From Arachis hypogaea (taxonomy: Eukaryota > Streptophyta > Magnoliopsida > Fabales > Fabaceae): DNA of 64,000 bases. Under the pieces are notes generated by a model. That model saw only the letters and a program-made list of their open reading frames with translations, searched no databases and was not told the DNA's origin. The stretch's first letter is position 1, and each line of letters begins with the position of its first letter. Made by a program: the position numbers and the translations under genes. Below are positions 45,099 through 56,400 of this stretch, piece by piece. The DNA lies in NCBI RefSeq assembly GCF_003086295.3, contig NC_092042.1, positions 42,716,137 to 42,780,136 of the forward strand, in the 5' to 3' direction.

Positions 45099-46676
45099 AT
45101 AGGAAAGAAGAGAACAAGAAAAGAAAGAGGAATCCTCTATGTCAAAGTATAGAGATTCCTTTATGTTAGTAGAAGAAAAAAAGGGTAGAGTAGTGAAGAA
45201 GAATGGGTAAGGATAAAAGTGGTGATCTGAGATGAAGAGAGATGAAGAGAAGTGTTAGTGAATAAATAAATAAATAGATAGAAGGAGAGATAGAGAATTT
45301 CAAAAATAATTTTGAAAAAGTGGTTAGTGATTTTCGAAAATTAAAGATAACACATGATTAAAATTAAAATTTAAACAATTAAAAAGAATTTTTTTGAAAA
45401 AGAGGGAGGTATTTTCGAAAATTAGAGGGCGAAAAGTAGTTATGTGGTTTTGAAAAAGATAACAAACAAATAAAAAGTCAAATAGTTAGTTGAAAAAGAT
45501 ATTAAAATCAAATTTGAAAAGATAAGAAGATAAGAAGTTAGATAAGATATTTTGAAATCAAATTTTTGAAAAAGATAAAATTTTGAAAAAGATTTGATAA
45601 AAAGATAAGATATAAAAGATATGATAAGATATGTTTGAAAAAGATTTAATTTTTAAAATTAAAATTAATTACTTTACTAACAAGAAACTACAAGATAAGA
45701 TTCTAGAATTTAAAGATTGAACCTTTTTCTTAACAAGAAAGTAACAAACTTCAAATTTTTAAATCAATCACATTAATTGTTAGTGTAATTTCGAAATTTT
45801 TGAAATAAAGATAAGGAAGAGATTTTGAAAATATTTTGAAAAAGATTTTTAAAATTTTCGAAAAAAAGAAAAAAATGAAAAAGATATGATTTTTGAAAAA
45901 AAATATTTTTGAAAAGATAAGATTTTTAAAATTTGAAAATTTGACTTGACTTGTAAGAAATAACTAATTTTGAAAATTTTTGACTAAGTCAACTTCAAAT
46001 TTTCGAAATTTTGAGAGAAAAAAGGAAAAGATATTTTTTTATTTTTGAATTTTTAATGATGAGAGAGAAAAATTAAAAACGTCATTTTTGTGTTTTTCTC
46101 TTTTCTTTATGGATCAAAACAAAGAATGCATGCAAGAACACTATGAATGTCAAGATGAACACCAAGAACACTATGAAGATCATGATGAACATCAAGAACA
46201 TAATTTTGAAAGATTTTTGATGCAAAGAAAACATGCAAGACACCAAACTTAGAAATCTTTAATGCATGGACTCTAAAAAACAAAAATTGCATATGAAAAA
46301 CAACAAACAACACAAAACAAGAAAACATCAAGATCAAACAAGAAGACTTGTCAAGAACAACTTGAAGATCATGAAGAACACCATGAATGCATGAATTTTC
46401 GAAAAATGCAAGAAAATTTTTTTTAAAGCATGCAATTGACACCAAACTTAAAAGTTTACTCAAGACTTGAACAAGAAACACAAAATATTTTTTATTTTTA
46501 TGATTTTATGATTTTTTTTGTATTTTTATTATTTTTTTCGAAAATTATATTTTAAGAAAACGACAATAAAGAAAAATTTTTGAAAGATTTTTGAAAACTT
46601 TTTTGAAAAGAAAATAAAAAGAAAATTACCTAATCTGAGCAACAAGATGAACCGTCAGTTGTCCATACTCGAACAA
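45099..46676 (-). other. Leader of H copy 1
   Basis: AT-rich 1.6 kb with TTTTCGAAAA palindromes and two AAGTTTGGTGT copies (about 46240, 46440). No gene; the 124-residue frame at 46107-46481 is low-complexity. Confidence 0.6.
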
Positions 46677-46694
46677 TCCCCGGCAACGGCGCCA
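46677..46694 (-). other. Primer-binding site of H copy 1 (tRNA-Asp)
   Basis: TCCCCGGCAACGGCGCCA, identical to the tRNA-Asp 3' end. Spacer AAAACT, then the LTR at 46701. Confidence 0.9.
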
Positions 46695-46700
46695 AAAACT

Positions 46701-48367
46701 TGGTGGACGAAATTGTGATTTGTACTCTTTGTACTTGTATGAAATTTAATTCGAGATAATAGCTCTTTACTATGTGTGGTCACAACTCTGTTCAACTAAC
46801 CAGCAAGTGTACTGGGTCGTCCAAGTAATAAACCTTACCTGAGTAAGGGTCGATCCCACAGAGATTGTTCGTATGAAGCAAGCTATGATCATCTTGTAAA
46901 TCTCAGTCAGGCTGATTTAAATAAATTATGGAATTTGGAAAATCAAATAATAGTAAATAAACATAAAATAAAGATAAAGTTACTCATGTATTTCCATGAT
47001 GGGAATTTCAGATAGGTGTATGGAGATGCTGTGCTCCTCCTGAATCTCTGCTTTCCTACTACTTCATCCAATCCTTCTTACTCCTTTCCATGGCAAGCTG
47101 TATATAGGGCATCACCATTGTCAATGGCTACATCCCATCCTCTCAGTGAAAAAGGTCCAAATGCTCTGTCACAGCACAGCTAATCATCTGTCGGTTCTCA
47201 ATCAGGTTGGAATATAATCCCTTAATTCTTTTGCGTCTGTCACTAACGCCCAGCCTTCAGGAGTTTGAAGTTCGTCACAGTCATTCAATCCCAGAATCCC
47301 ACTCGGAATATCACAGACAAGGTTTATACTTTCCGGATTCTCATGAATGCCGCCATCAATCTAGCTTATACCACGAAGATTCTGTTTAAGGAATCTAAGA
47401 GATACGCGCCCGGCCTAAGGTAGAACGGAAGTGGTTGTCAATCACGCGCGTTCATAGGTGAGAATGATGATGAGTGTCACGGATCATCACATTCATCAAG
47501 TTGAAGTGCAACGAATATCTTAGAATAGGAATAATTCAAATTGGATAGAAAATAATAGTAATTGCATTGAAACTTGAGGTACAGCAGAGCTCCACACCCT
47601 TAATCTATTGTGTGTAGAAACTCCACCGTTGAAAATACATAAGTGAAAGGTTCAGGCATGGCCGAATGGCCAGCCCCCCAAAACGTGATCAATAGTCTCC
47701 TCAGATGAAGAATAAAATAAAACTGAGACCAAAGATGTCTAATACAATAGTAAATTATCCTATTTATACTAGACTAGCTACTAGGGTTTACATGAGTAAG
47801 TAATTGATGCATAAATCCACTTCCGGGGCCCATTTGGTGTGTGTTTGGGCTGAGCTTGATCTATCCACGATCTGAGGCTTCTTTTGGAGTTGAACGCCAA
47901 GTTGTAACGGGTTTTGGGCGTTCAACTCCGGGTCGTGACGTGTTTCTGGCGTTTTACTCCAGATAGCAACATGGAACTGGCGTTGAGCGCCAGTTTGCGT
48001 CATCAATTCCCAAATAAAGTATGAACTATTATATATTTCTGGAAAGCTATGGATGTCTAGTTTCCAACGTCATTGAGAGCGCGCCATTTGGAGTTCTGTA
48101 GCTCCAGAAAATCCATTTCGAGTGCAGGGAGGTCAGATTCCAACAGCATCAGCAGTCCTTTGTCAGCCTCCTATCAGAGTTTTACTCAAGTCCCTCAATT
48201 TCAACCAGAAATTACCTGAAATCACAGAAAAATACACAAACTCGTAGTAAAGTCTAGAAATGTGAATTTAACATAAAAACTAATGAAAACATCCATAAAA
48301 GTAGCTTGAACTTACTAAAAACTACCTAAAAACAATGCCAAAAAGCGTATAAATTATCCGCTCATCA
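46701..48367 (-). repeat. Shared LTR of H (long subtype, 1667 bp)
   Basis: 5' LTR of copy 1 (PBS directly to its left) and, at the same time, 3' LTR of copy 2 (hairpin/PPT module directly to its right). Palindrome units start at 47886, 47917, 47948 and 47979, exactly 31 bp apart. Confidence 0.85.
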
Positions 48368-48386
48368 CAACACCAAACTTAAATTG

Positions 48387-48404
48387 TTGCTTGTCCCCAA
48401 GCAA
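48387..48404 (-). promoter_or_regulatory. 3'-LTR-proximal hairpin, H copy 2
   Basis: On the element strand TTGCTTG-GGGA-CAAGCAA, 19 nt from the LTR end at 48367. The loop is GGGA as in A1. Confidence 0.72.
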
Positions 48405-49462
48405 CTGAAAATCAAATAGAATAAAAAGAATAGAATATACTATAAATTCCAAAATATCAATGAATATTAATTCTAATTAGATGAGCGGGACTTGTAGCTT
48501 TTTGCTTCTGAACAGTTTTGGCATCTCACTTTTTCCTTTGAAGTTCAGAATGATTGGCTTCTCTAGGAACTTAGAATTTCGGATGGTGTTATTGATTCTC
48601 CTAGTTAAGTATGTTGATTCTTGAACACAGCTACTTATGAGTCTTGGCCGTGGCCCTAAGCACTTTGTTTTCCAGTATTACCACCAGATACATAAATGCC
48701 ACAGACACATGACTGGGTGAACTTTTTCAGATTGTGACTCAGCTTTGCTAGAGTCCCCAGTTAGAGGTGTCCAGGGCTCTTAAGCACACTCTTTTGCTTT
48801 GGATCATGACTTTAACCACTCGGTCTCAAGCTTTTCACTTGGGCCTTCATGACACAAGCACATGGTTAGGGACAGCTTGGTTTAGCCGCTTAGGCCTGGA
48901 TTTTATTTCCTTGGGCCCTCCTATCCATTGATGCTCAAAGCCTTGGATCCTTTTTACCCTTTCCTTTTGGTTTTAAGGGCTATTGGCTTTTTTTGCTTGC
49001 TTTTTCTTTTTCTTTCTATTTTTTTATTTTTATTTTTTTCGCAAGCTTTTGTTTTTCACTACTTTTTCTTGCTTCAAGAATCAATTTCATGATTTTTCAG
49101 ATTATCAATAACATTTCTCTTTGTTCATCATTCTTTCAAGAGCCAACAGTTTTAACATTCATAAACAACAAGATCAAAAATTTGCACTGTTTAAGCATTC
49201 ATTCAGAAAATAAAAAGTATTGTCACCATATTAATATAATTAAACTAAATTCAAGGATAAATTCAGAATTCATGTACTTCTTTGTTCTTTTGAATTAAAA
49301 ACATTTTTCATTTAAGAGAGGTGAAGGATTAATGGAATTATTCATAACTTTAAGACATAGTTACTAAACACTAATGATCATGAAGTAGAGACACAAAACA
49401 TAGATAAACATATAATATAAAAACCAAACAGCAGAAAAGTAAGAACAAGGAATGAATCCACC
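48405..49462 (-). other. 3' non-coding region of H copy 2
   Basis: Repeat of 40071-41128. No gene seen. Confidence 0.55.
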
Positions 49463-50611
49463 TTAGTGGCATCTTCTTCTTGAAGGACCAACAATGTCCT
49501 TAAGCTCTTCTATGTCCCTTCCTTGCCTTTGTTGCTCCTCCCTCATTGCTCTTTGATCTTCTCTTATTTCATAGAGAATCATGGAGTGCTCATGATGTTC
49601 CACCCTTAATTGTTCCACATTGTAGCTCAAATCTTCTAGGAAAGTGTTGAGTTGTTCCCAATAGTTGTTGGGAGGAAAGTGCATCCCTTGAGGCATCTCA
49701 GGGATTTCTTGATGATGAGCTTCCTCATGCATCTCTTGAGATCCGTGGAGGGTCTCTCTTGCTTGCTCCATCCTTTTCTTGGTGATGGGCTTATCCTCTT
49801 CAACGAGGATGTCTCCTTCTATGATAACTCCAACTGAGTAACATAGATGGAAAATAAGATGAGGAAAAGCTAGCCTTGCCATGGTGGAGGACTTTTCGGC
49901 TATTTTGTAAATTTCATGGGAGATGACTTCATGAACTTCTACTTCCTCTCCAATCATGATGCTATGAATCATGATGGCCCGATCCACAGTAACTTCAGAT
50001 CGGTTGCTAGTGGGGATGATAGAGCGTTGAATGAACTCTAACCACCCTCTAGCCACATGCTTGAGGTCCAGTCTTCTTAGTTGAACCGGCTTGCCTTTGG
50101 AGTCTCTTTTCCATTGAGCTCCTTCCACACATATGTCCATAAGGACTTGGTCTAACCTTTGATTAAAGTTGACCCTTCTAGTGTAGGGGCGTTCATCTCC
50201 TTGCATCATGGGCAAGTGGAATGCCAACCTCACATTTTCCAGACTAAAATCTAAGTATTTCCCCCGAACCATTGTGAGATAATTCTTTGGACTCGGATTC
50301 ACACTTTGATCATGGTTCCTAGTGATCCATGCATTGGCATAGAACTCTTGAACCATTAAGATTCCGACTTGTTGCATGGGGTTGGTTAGGACTTCCCAAC
50401 CTCTTCTTCGGATTTCATGTCGGATCTCCGGATACTCATTTTTCTTGAGTTTGAAAGGGACCTCAGGGATCACCTTCTTCTTTGCCACAACATCATAGAA
50501 GTGGTCTTGATGGCTTTTGGAGATGAATCTTTCCATCTCCCATGACTCGGAGGTGGAAGCTTTTGTCTTCCCTTTTCCTTTTCTAGAGGATTCTCCGGCC
50601 TTAGGTGCCAT
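49463..50611 (-). CDS. Intact second ORF (putative plant transposon protein family)
   Basis: Uninterrupted 382-residue frame from MAPKAGESSRKG, the only undamaged long copy in the window. The frame is open further upstream (to 50755), but MAPK is conserved in A1, A2, D and copy 1. Layout: residues 1-30 basic, Ser/Lys-rich; 30-250 globular domain with RRRGWEVLTNPMQQ, VARGWLEFIQRSIIPTSN and VDRAIMIHSIMIGEE; 290-370 coiled coil (NVEQLRVEHHEHSMI, QQRQGRDIEELK); basic end GPSRRRCH. From memory this domain is named for its association with plant transposons. No catalytic triad, zinc finger or membrane segment is visible. Expression is unproven. Confidence 0.75.
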   Translation of the reverse strand: MAPKAGESSRKGKGKTKASTSESWEMERFISKSHQDHFYDVVAKKKVIPEVPFKLKKNEYPEIRHEIRRRGWEVLTNPMQQVGILMVQEFYANAWITRNHDQSVNPSPKNYLTMVRGKYLDFSLENVRLAFHLPMMQGDERPYTRRVNFNQRLDQVLMDICVEGAQWKRDSKGKPVQLRRLDLKHVARGWLEFIQRSIIPTSNRSEVTVDRAIMIHSIMIGEEVEVHEVISHEIYKIAEKSSTMARLAFPHLIFHLCYSVGVIIEGDILVEEDKPITKKRMEQARETLHGSQEMHEEAHHQEIPEMPQGMHFPPNNYWEQLNTFLEDLSYNVEQLRVEHHEHSMILYEIREDQRAMREEQQRQGRDIEELKDIVGPSRRRCH

Positions 50612-50666
50612 TGATGGTAATGGAAAAACAAAAAGATTATGCTTTGACCACACCAAACTTAAAATA

Positions 50667-50684
50667 TTGCTCGCCCTCGAGAAA
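50667..50684 (-). promoter_or_regulatory. ORF2-upstream hairpin, H copy 2
   Basis: On the element strand TTTCTCG-AGGG-CGAGCAA; one mismatch, and C-G in the sixth pair as in G. 55 nt before the ORF2 ATG. Confidence 0.55.
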
Positions 50685-51193
50685 GAGAAGAAAGAAGAGA
50701 AGAAGAAGAAGAAGAAGAAAATATGGAGGAGAGTGAGGGAAGGTGTTTCGGTCAACGTGTAGAAGAGGGGGTTTGTGTTGTGTGAAAATGAAGTAGAATG
50801 GAAGGGTATATATAGGGAGGGGAGTGGGTGTAGTTTCGGTCATTTAGGGTGGGTTTGGGTGGGAAAGATTTTTGAATTTTGAAGCTGGGTGGGGTTTATG
50901 GGGAAGAGTGGATGGATGTGAGTGGTGAAGGGGGTAATTGGAAAGAGAGGTTTGAGGTGATTGGTGAAGGGTTTTTGGGGAAGTGTGTTTATTGGAAAGA
51001 GAGAATGAATGTTGAGAAGAGGGGAGAATATGTTAGGTGGGGATCCTGTGGGGTCCAAAGATCCTGAGGTGTTAAGGAGTTACATCCCTGCACCAATTAG
51101 GCATGTAAAATGCCTTTGCACACCATTCTGGCATTGAAACGCCGAAGTGATGCACACGCTGGGCGTTCAACGCCCATGTGTAGCATGTTTTTG
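50685..51193 (-). other. Non-coding region of H copy 2 left of A2
   Basis: No gene. Purine-rich on the plus strand (GAAGAAGAAG, 50690-50720), then 'gatcctgtggggtcc' near 51042, then the first units of the palindrome array (about 51128-51175) up to the A2 insertion. Confidence 0.55.
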
Positions 51194-51198
51194 GCCTT
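51194..51198. repeat. Left target-site duplication of A2 (GCCTT, mutated)
   Basis: GCCTT here against GCGTT at 60759-60763. The target was a GGCGTTGAACGCC palindrome, so GCGTT is the original and one base has changed. Confidence 0.75.
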
Positions 51199-52719
51199 TG
51201 ATGAGCGGATAATTTATACGCTTTTTGGCATTGTTTTTAGTATGTTTTTAGTATGATCTAGTTAGTTTTTAGTATATTTTTATTAGTTTTTAGTTAAAAT
51301 TCACTTTTCTAGACTTTACTATGAGTTTGTGTGTTTTTCTGTGATTTCAGGTATTTTCTGGCTGAAATTGAGGGTCCTGAGCAAAAATCTGATTCAGAGA
51401 CTGAAAAGGACTGCAGATGCTGTTGGATTCTGACCTCCCTGCACTCGAAGTAAATTTTCTGGAGCTACAGAAGCCCAATTGGAGTGCTCTCAAAAGCGTT
51501 GGAACGTAGACATCCTGGGCTTTCCAGCAATGTATAATAGTCCATACTTTATTCGAGATTTGAAGGCCCAAACCGGCGTGAAAAATCAGCCTCAGAATTT
51601 CCAGCGTTTAACGCTGGAACTGGCATAAAACTTGGAGTTAAACGCCCAAACTGGCATGAAAGCTGGCGTTTAACTCCAGAAAAAGTCTCTACACATGAAA
51701 GCTTCAATGCTCAGCCCAAGCACACACTAAGTGGACCCAGAAGTGGATTTTTACGTCATTTACTCATTTCTGTATACCCTAGGTTACTAGTTTACTATTA
51801 ATAGGATCTTTTGACATTGTATCTCCACCTCATGACACTTTACATGTTTCTTTGTGTACCTTCTACAGCATGAGTCTCTAAACCCCATGGTTGGGGGTGA
51901 GGAGCTCTGCTGTGTCTTGATGGATTAATGCAATTACTACTGTTTTTCATTCAATCATGCTTGCTTCCATTCTAAGATATCACTTGTTCTTAACCCGGAT
52001 GAATGTGATGATCCGTGACACTCATCATATTCTCAACTATGAACGCGTGCCTGACAACCACCTCTGTTCTACTTTAGATTAAGTAGATATCTCTTGGATT
52101 CCTTAATCAGAATCTTCGTGGTATAAGCTAGAACTGATGGCGGCATTCAAGAGAATCCGGAAGGTCTAAACCTTGTCTGTGGTATTCTGAGTAGGATTCA
52201 ATGATTGAATGACTGTGACGAGCTTCAAACTCCTGAGGGTGGGGCGTTAGTGACAGACGCAAAAGAATCAATGGATTCTATTCTGGCTTGATTGAGAACT
52301 GACAGATGGATAGCCGTGCCGTGACAGGGTGCGTTGAACATTTCCACTGAGAGGATGGGAGGTAGCCATTGACAACAGTGAAACCCTTGCATACAGCTTG
52401 CCATGGAAGGAGCCTTGCGTGCTTGAAGAAGAAGACAGTAGGAAAGCAGAGATTCAGAAGATGGAGCATCTCCAAAACCTCAACCTATTCTCTATCACTG
52501 CAAAACAAGTACTTATTTCATGTTCTTTTAGTTTTCACAATCAATCCTGATAATTTCTGATATCTTGACTAAGATTTACAAGATAACCATAGCTTGCTTC
52601 AAGCCGACAATCTCCGTGGGATCGACCCTTACTCACGTAAGGTATTACTTGGACGACCCAGTGCACTTGCTGGTTAGTTGTGCGGAATTGCAAAAGTGTG
52701 ATTGCAATTTCGTGCACCA
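51199..52719 (+). repeat. 5' LTR of A2 (1521 bp)
   Basis: TGATGAGCGG...GTGCACCA; same length as 59238-60758. Confidence 0.93.
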
Positions 52720-52725
52720 AGTTTT

Positions 52726-52743
52726 TGGCGCCGTTGCCGGGGA
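52726..52743 (+). other. Primer-binding site of A2 (tRNA-Asp)
   Basis: TGGCGCCGTTGCCGGGGA, perfect 18-nt match, spacer AGTTTT. Confidence 0.92.
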
Positions 52744-53401
52744 TTGTTCGAGTTTGGACAACTGATGGTTTATCTTGTTGCTTAGATTAGGACTGTTTTA
52801 TTTTTGTTGGTTTACAGTCTTTTATTTGAGTTTAGTTTTATATTTTAAGTTTGGTGTCTTCTTTGTGTTTTCCTTTAAGTTTTCGAAAATTTGTGTTTGA
52901 TTTTCTAAAAATTTTAAGTTTGGTGTCTTTTGTGCTTTTATTCACTTAAAAATTTTTCAAAAATTTGTTCTTGGTGTTCATCTTGATCTTCAAAGTGTTC
53001 TTGGTGTTCATCTTGACATTCAAAGTTTTCTTGTTTGTTCTCTTTGTTTTGATCTAAAATTTCTAAGTTTAGTGTCGTTCTGTTGTTTTTCTCTTTCCTC
53101 ATTAAAATTTAAAAATAAAAAAAAATATCCTTTCCTTGTTTTACTCATAATTTTCGAAATTTTGCATTAAATTAGTCAAAGATTTTCAAAATCATATCTT
53201 TTCAATCATTTTTATTTGCAATCATATCTTCTCAATCATATCTTTTTCAAAATAATTCTCAATCATATCTTTTTAATTAACTAATTGATTCAGTTTTCAA
53301 TTTGCTTTGATCTTATTTTCTGTTAATTTTCGAAAATTTATTTTATTCTCTATTTATTTTGTTTTATATTTTTTCGGTCACTTTTAAAAAATAAAAATAA
53401 A

Positions 53402-53432
<31 letters not shown>

Positions 53433-53467
53433 CTACTTGCAATCCATATCATTTCCCTTTCTCCATC
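52744..53467 (+). other. 5' leader of A2
   Basis: T-rich, no gene. Longer than in A1: it has an added stretch with a repeat of 'gttcttggtgttcatcttga' (about 52970 and 52998). AAGTTTGGTGT copies lie near 52848 and 52917, with a variant near 53065. An (AAAT)n run ends at about 53428. Confidence 0.6.
53398..53429. repeat. (AAAT)n microsatellite
   Basis: About eight AAAT units shortly before the gag start of A2. Confidence 0.9.
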
Positions 53468-56400
53468 ATGGACCTAAGTGGAATTGAGCAGTCCAGAAGG
53501 ACTCTGGGGTCATATGGTAACCCCATTACAGCTGCATATGGGAGTAGCATCTGTATACCTCCCATTAAAGCAAGCAGCTTTGAGTTAAATCCTCAACTCA
53601 TTATCATAGTGCAGCAAAATTGCCAGTATTCCGGTCTTCCACAGGAAGAACCTACTGAGTTTCTGGCACAGTTCTTACAAATTGCTGACACAGTACGTGA
53701 TAAAGAGGTGGATCAGGATGTCTACAGACTATTACTGTTTCCATTTGCTGTAAAAGATCAAGCTAAGAGGTGGTTGAATAACCAACCTACAGCAAGCATA
53801 AAGACATGAAAACAGTTATCAGACAAATTCCTGAATCACTTTTACCCTCCAAAGAGGATGACACAGCTAAGGCTGGACATCCAAGGCTTTAAACAAGAGG
53901 ATAATGAATCCCTTTATAATGCCTGGGAGAGGTATAGAGGTATGCTAAGAAAATGCCCCTCTGAAATGTTTTCAGAGTGGGTGCAGTTAGACATCTTCTA
54001 CTATGGGCTTACAGAAAAAGCTCAGATGTCTTTAGACCACTCAGCTGGCGGATCTATACACATGAGGAAGACAATTGAAGAGGCTCAAGAGCTCATAGAC
54101 ACTGTTGCTAGAAATCAATATTTGTACTCTGGCAATGAGTTCTCCCCAAAAGAGGAAGTCATGGCAGTAGCCACTGATCCTAATCCTCAAGAACAGATGA
54201 TTGAGCTTAATCAACAATTACACCTGATGACAAAACAGTTAGCAGAATTTAAAGAGATGCTCCAAGAAACTAAAATTGCTAACAAGAACATAGAATCACA
54301 GTTGAATCAAGCAAAACAGTAGCTATCTAAACAGATAACAGAAGAATGCCAAGCGGTTCAACTGAGGAGTGGGAAGACATTGAATAACACTGCTCAAAGT
54401 AGCAAAAAGCCAATAAAGGAACAATTGACAGAGGATAGCCAAATCACTATCCAAAATCCCTCTGAGGACAGTAAGAGCCCAGAGAGGAATACTCTTGGCG
54501 TTCAAACGCCAAAAAAGGGGGGAAAGCTGGCGTTAAACGCCCATTCCCTACCCAGTTCTGGCGTTCAAACGCCAGAAAAGGGGGAAAAGTTCGCGTTAAA
54601 CGCCCATTTTCCACCCAATCCCGGCGTTCAAACGCCAATAGGGAATCAGACACCTGAGAGTGCTGATAGTAACCCCTCTAAAAAGGCTTCTCCAACCACT
54701 TCTGTAAGGAATAAACCTACAGCAACTAAGGTTGAAGAATATAAAGCCAAGATGCCTTATCCTCAGAAACTCCGCCAAGCGGAACAGGATAAGCAATTTG
54801 CCCGCTTTGCAGACTATCTGAGGACTCTTGAAATAAAGATTCCGTTTGCAGAGGCACTTGAGCAAATACCTTCTTATACTAAGTTCATGAAAGAGATCTT
54901 AAGTCATAAGAAGGATTGGAGAGAAACTGAAAAAGTATTTCTCACTGAAGAATGCAGTGCAGTCATTCTGAAAAGCTTACCAGAAAAGCTTCAAGATCCA
55001 GGAAGCTTTATGATACCATGCACATTAGAAGGTGCTTGCACCAAGACAGCCCTGTGTGACCTTGGAGCAAGCATCAATCTAATACCTGCATCCACTATCA
55101 GAAAGCTTGGGTTGACTGAAGAAGTCAAACCAACTCGGATATGCCTCCAACTTGCTGATAGCTCCATTAAATATCCATTAGGCATAATTGAGGACATGAT
55201 TGTCAAGGTTGGGCCATTTGCCTTTCCAACTGACTTTGTAGTGCTGGAAATGGAGGAGCACAAGAGTGCAACTCTCATTCTAGGAAGACCTTTCCTAGCA
55301 ACTGGACAGACCCTCATTGACGTCCAAAAAGGGGAATTAACCCTGAGAGTCAATGAGGATGAGTTCAAGTTGAATGTTGTCAAAGCTATGCAGCATCCAG
55401 ACACAACAAATGACTGCATGAGCACTGATATTATTGACTCTTTGGTGGAGGAGGTCAATATGACTGAAAGTCTTGAATCAGAGCTAGATGACATCTTTAA
55501 AGATGTTCAGCCTGATCTGGAGGAACTAAAGGAAATAAAAGAAATTCTGAAAATTCCTCAAGAAGAAGATAAACCTCCTAAACCAGAGCTCAAGCCACTA
55601 CCACCATCCCTGAAATATGCATTTCTGGGAGAAGGTGACACTTTTCCAGTGATCATAAGCTCTGCTTTAAATCCATAGGAAGAGGAAGCACTAATTCAAG
55701 TGCTAAGGACACACAAGACAGCTCTTGGGTGGTCCATAAGTGATCTTAAGGGCATTAGCCCAGCAAGATGCATGCACAAGATCCTATTGGAGGATGATGC
55801 TAAGCCAGTGGTTCAACCACAAAGGCGGCTAAATCCAGCCATGAGGGAGGTGGTGCAGAAAGAGGTCACTAAGTTACTAGAGGCTGGGATTATTTATCCT
55901 ATTTCTGACAGCCCCTGGGTGAGCCCTGTCCATGTTGTCCCCAAGAAGGGAGGCATAACAGTGGTTCATAATGAAAAGAATGAACTGGTTCCTACAAGAA
56001 CAGTTACAGGGTGGCGTATGTGTATTGACTACAGAAGGCTCAATACAGTCACCAGAAAGGATCATTTTCCTTTACCATTCATAGACCAGATGCTAGAGAG
56101 ACTAGCAGGTCATGAATACTACTGCTTTTTGGACGGCTACTCAAGTTACAACCAAATTGCAGTAGATCCTCAGGACCAAGAGAAAACAGCATTTACATGT
56201 CCTTCTGGAGTATTTGCCTACAGAAGGATGCCTTTTGGTCTGTGTAATGCACCTGCAACCTTTCAGAGGTGCATGATCTCTATCTTCTCAGATATGGTAG
56301 AGAAATTTATGGAAGTCTTCATGGATGACTTTTCAGTAGTTGGAGACTCATTCAGCTCCTGCCTTAACCATCTAGCACTTGTTTTGAAAAGATGCCAAGA

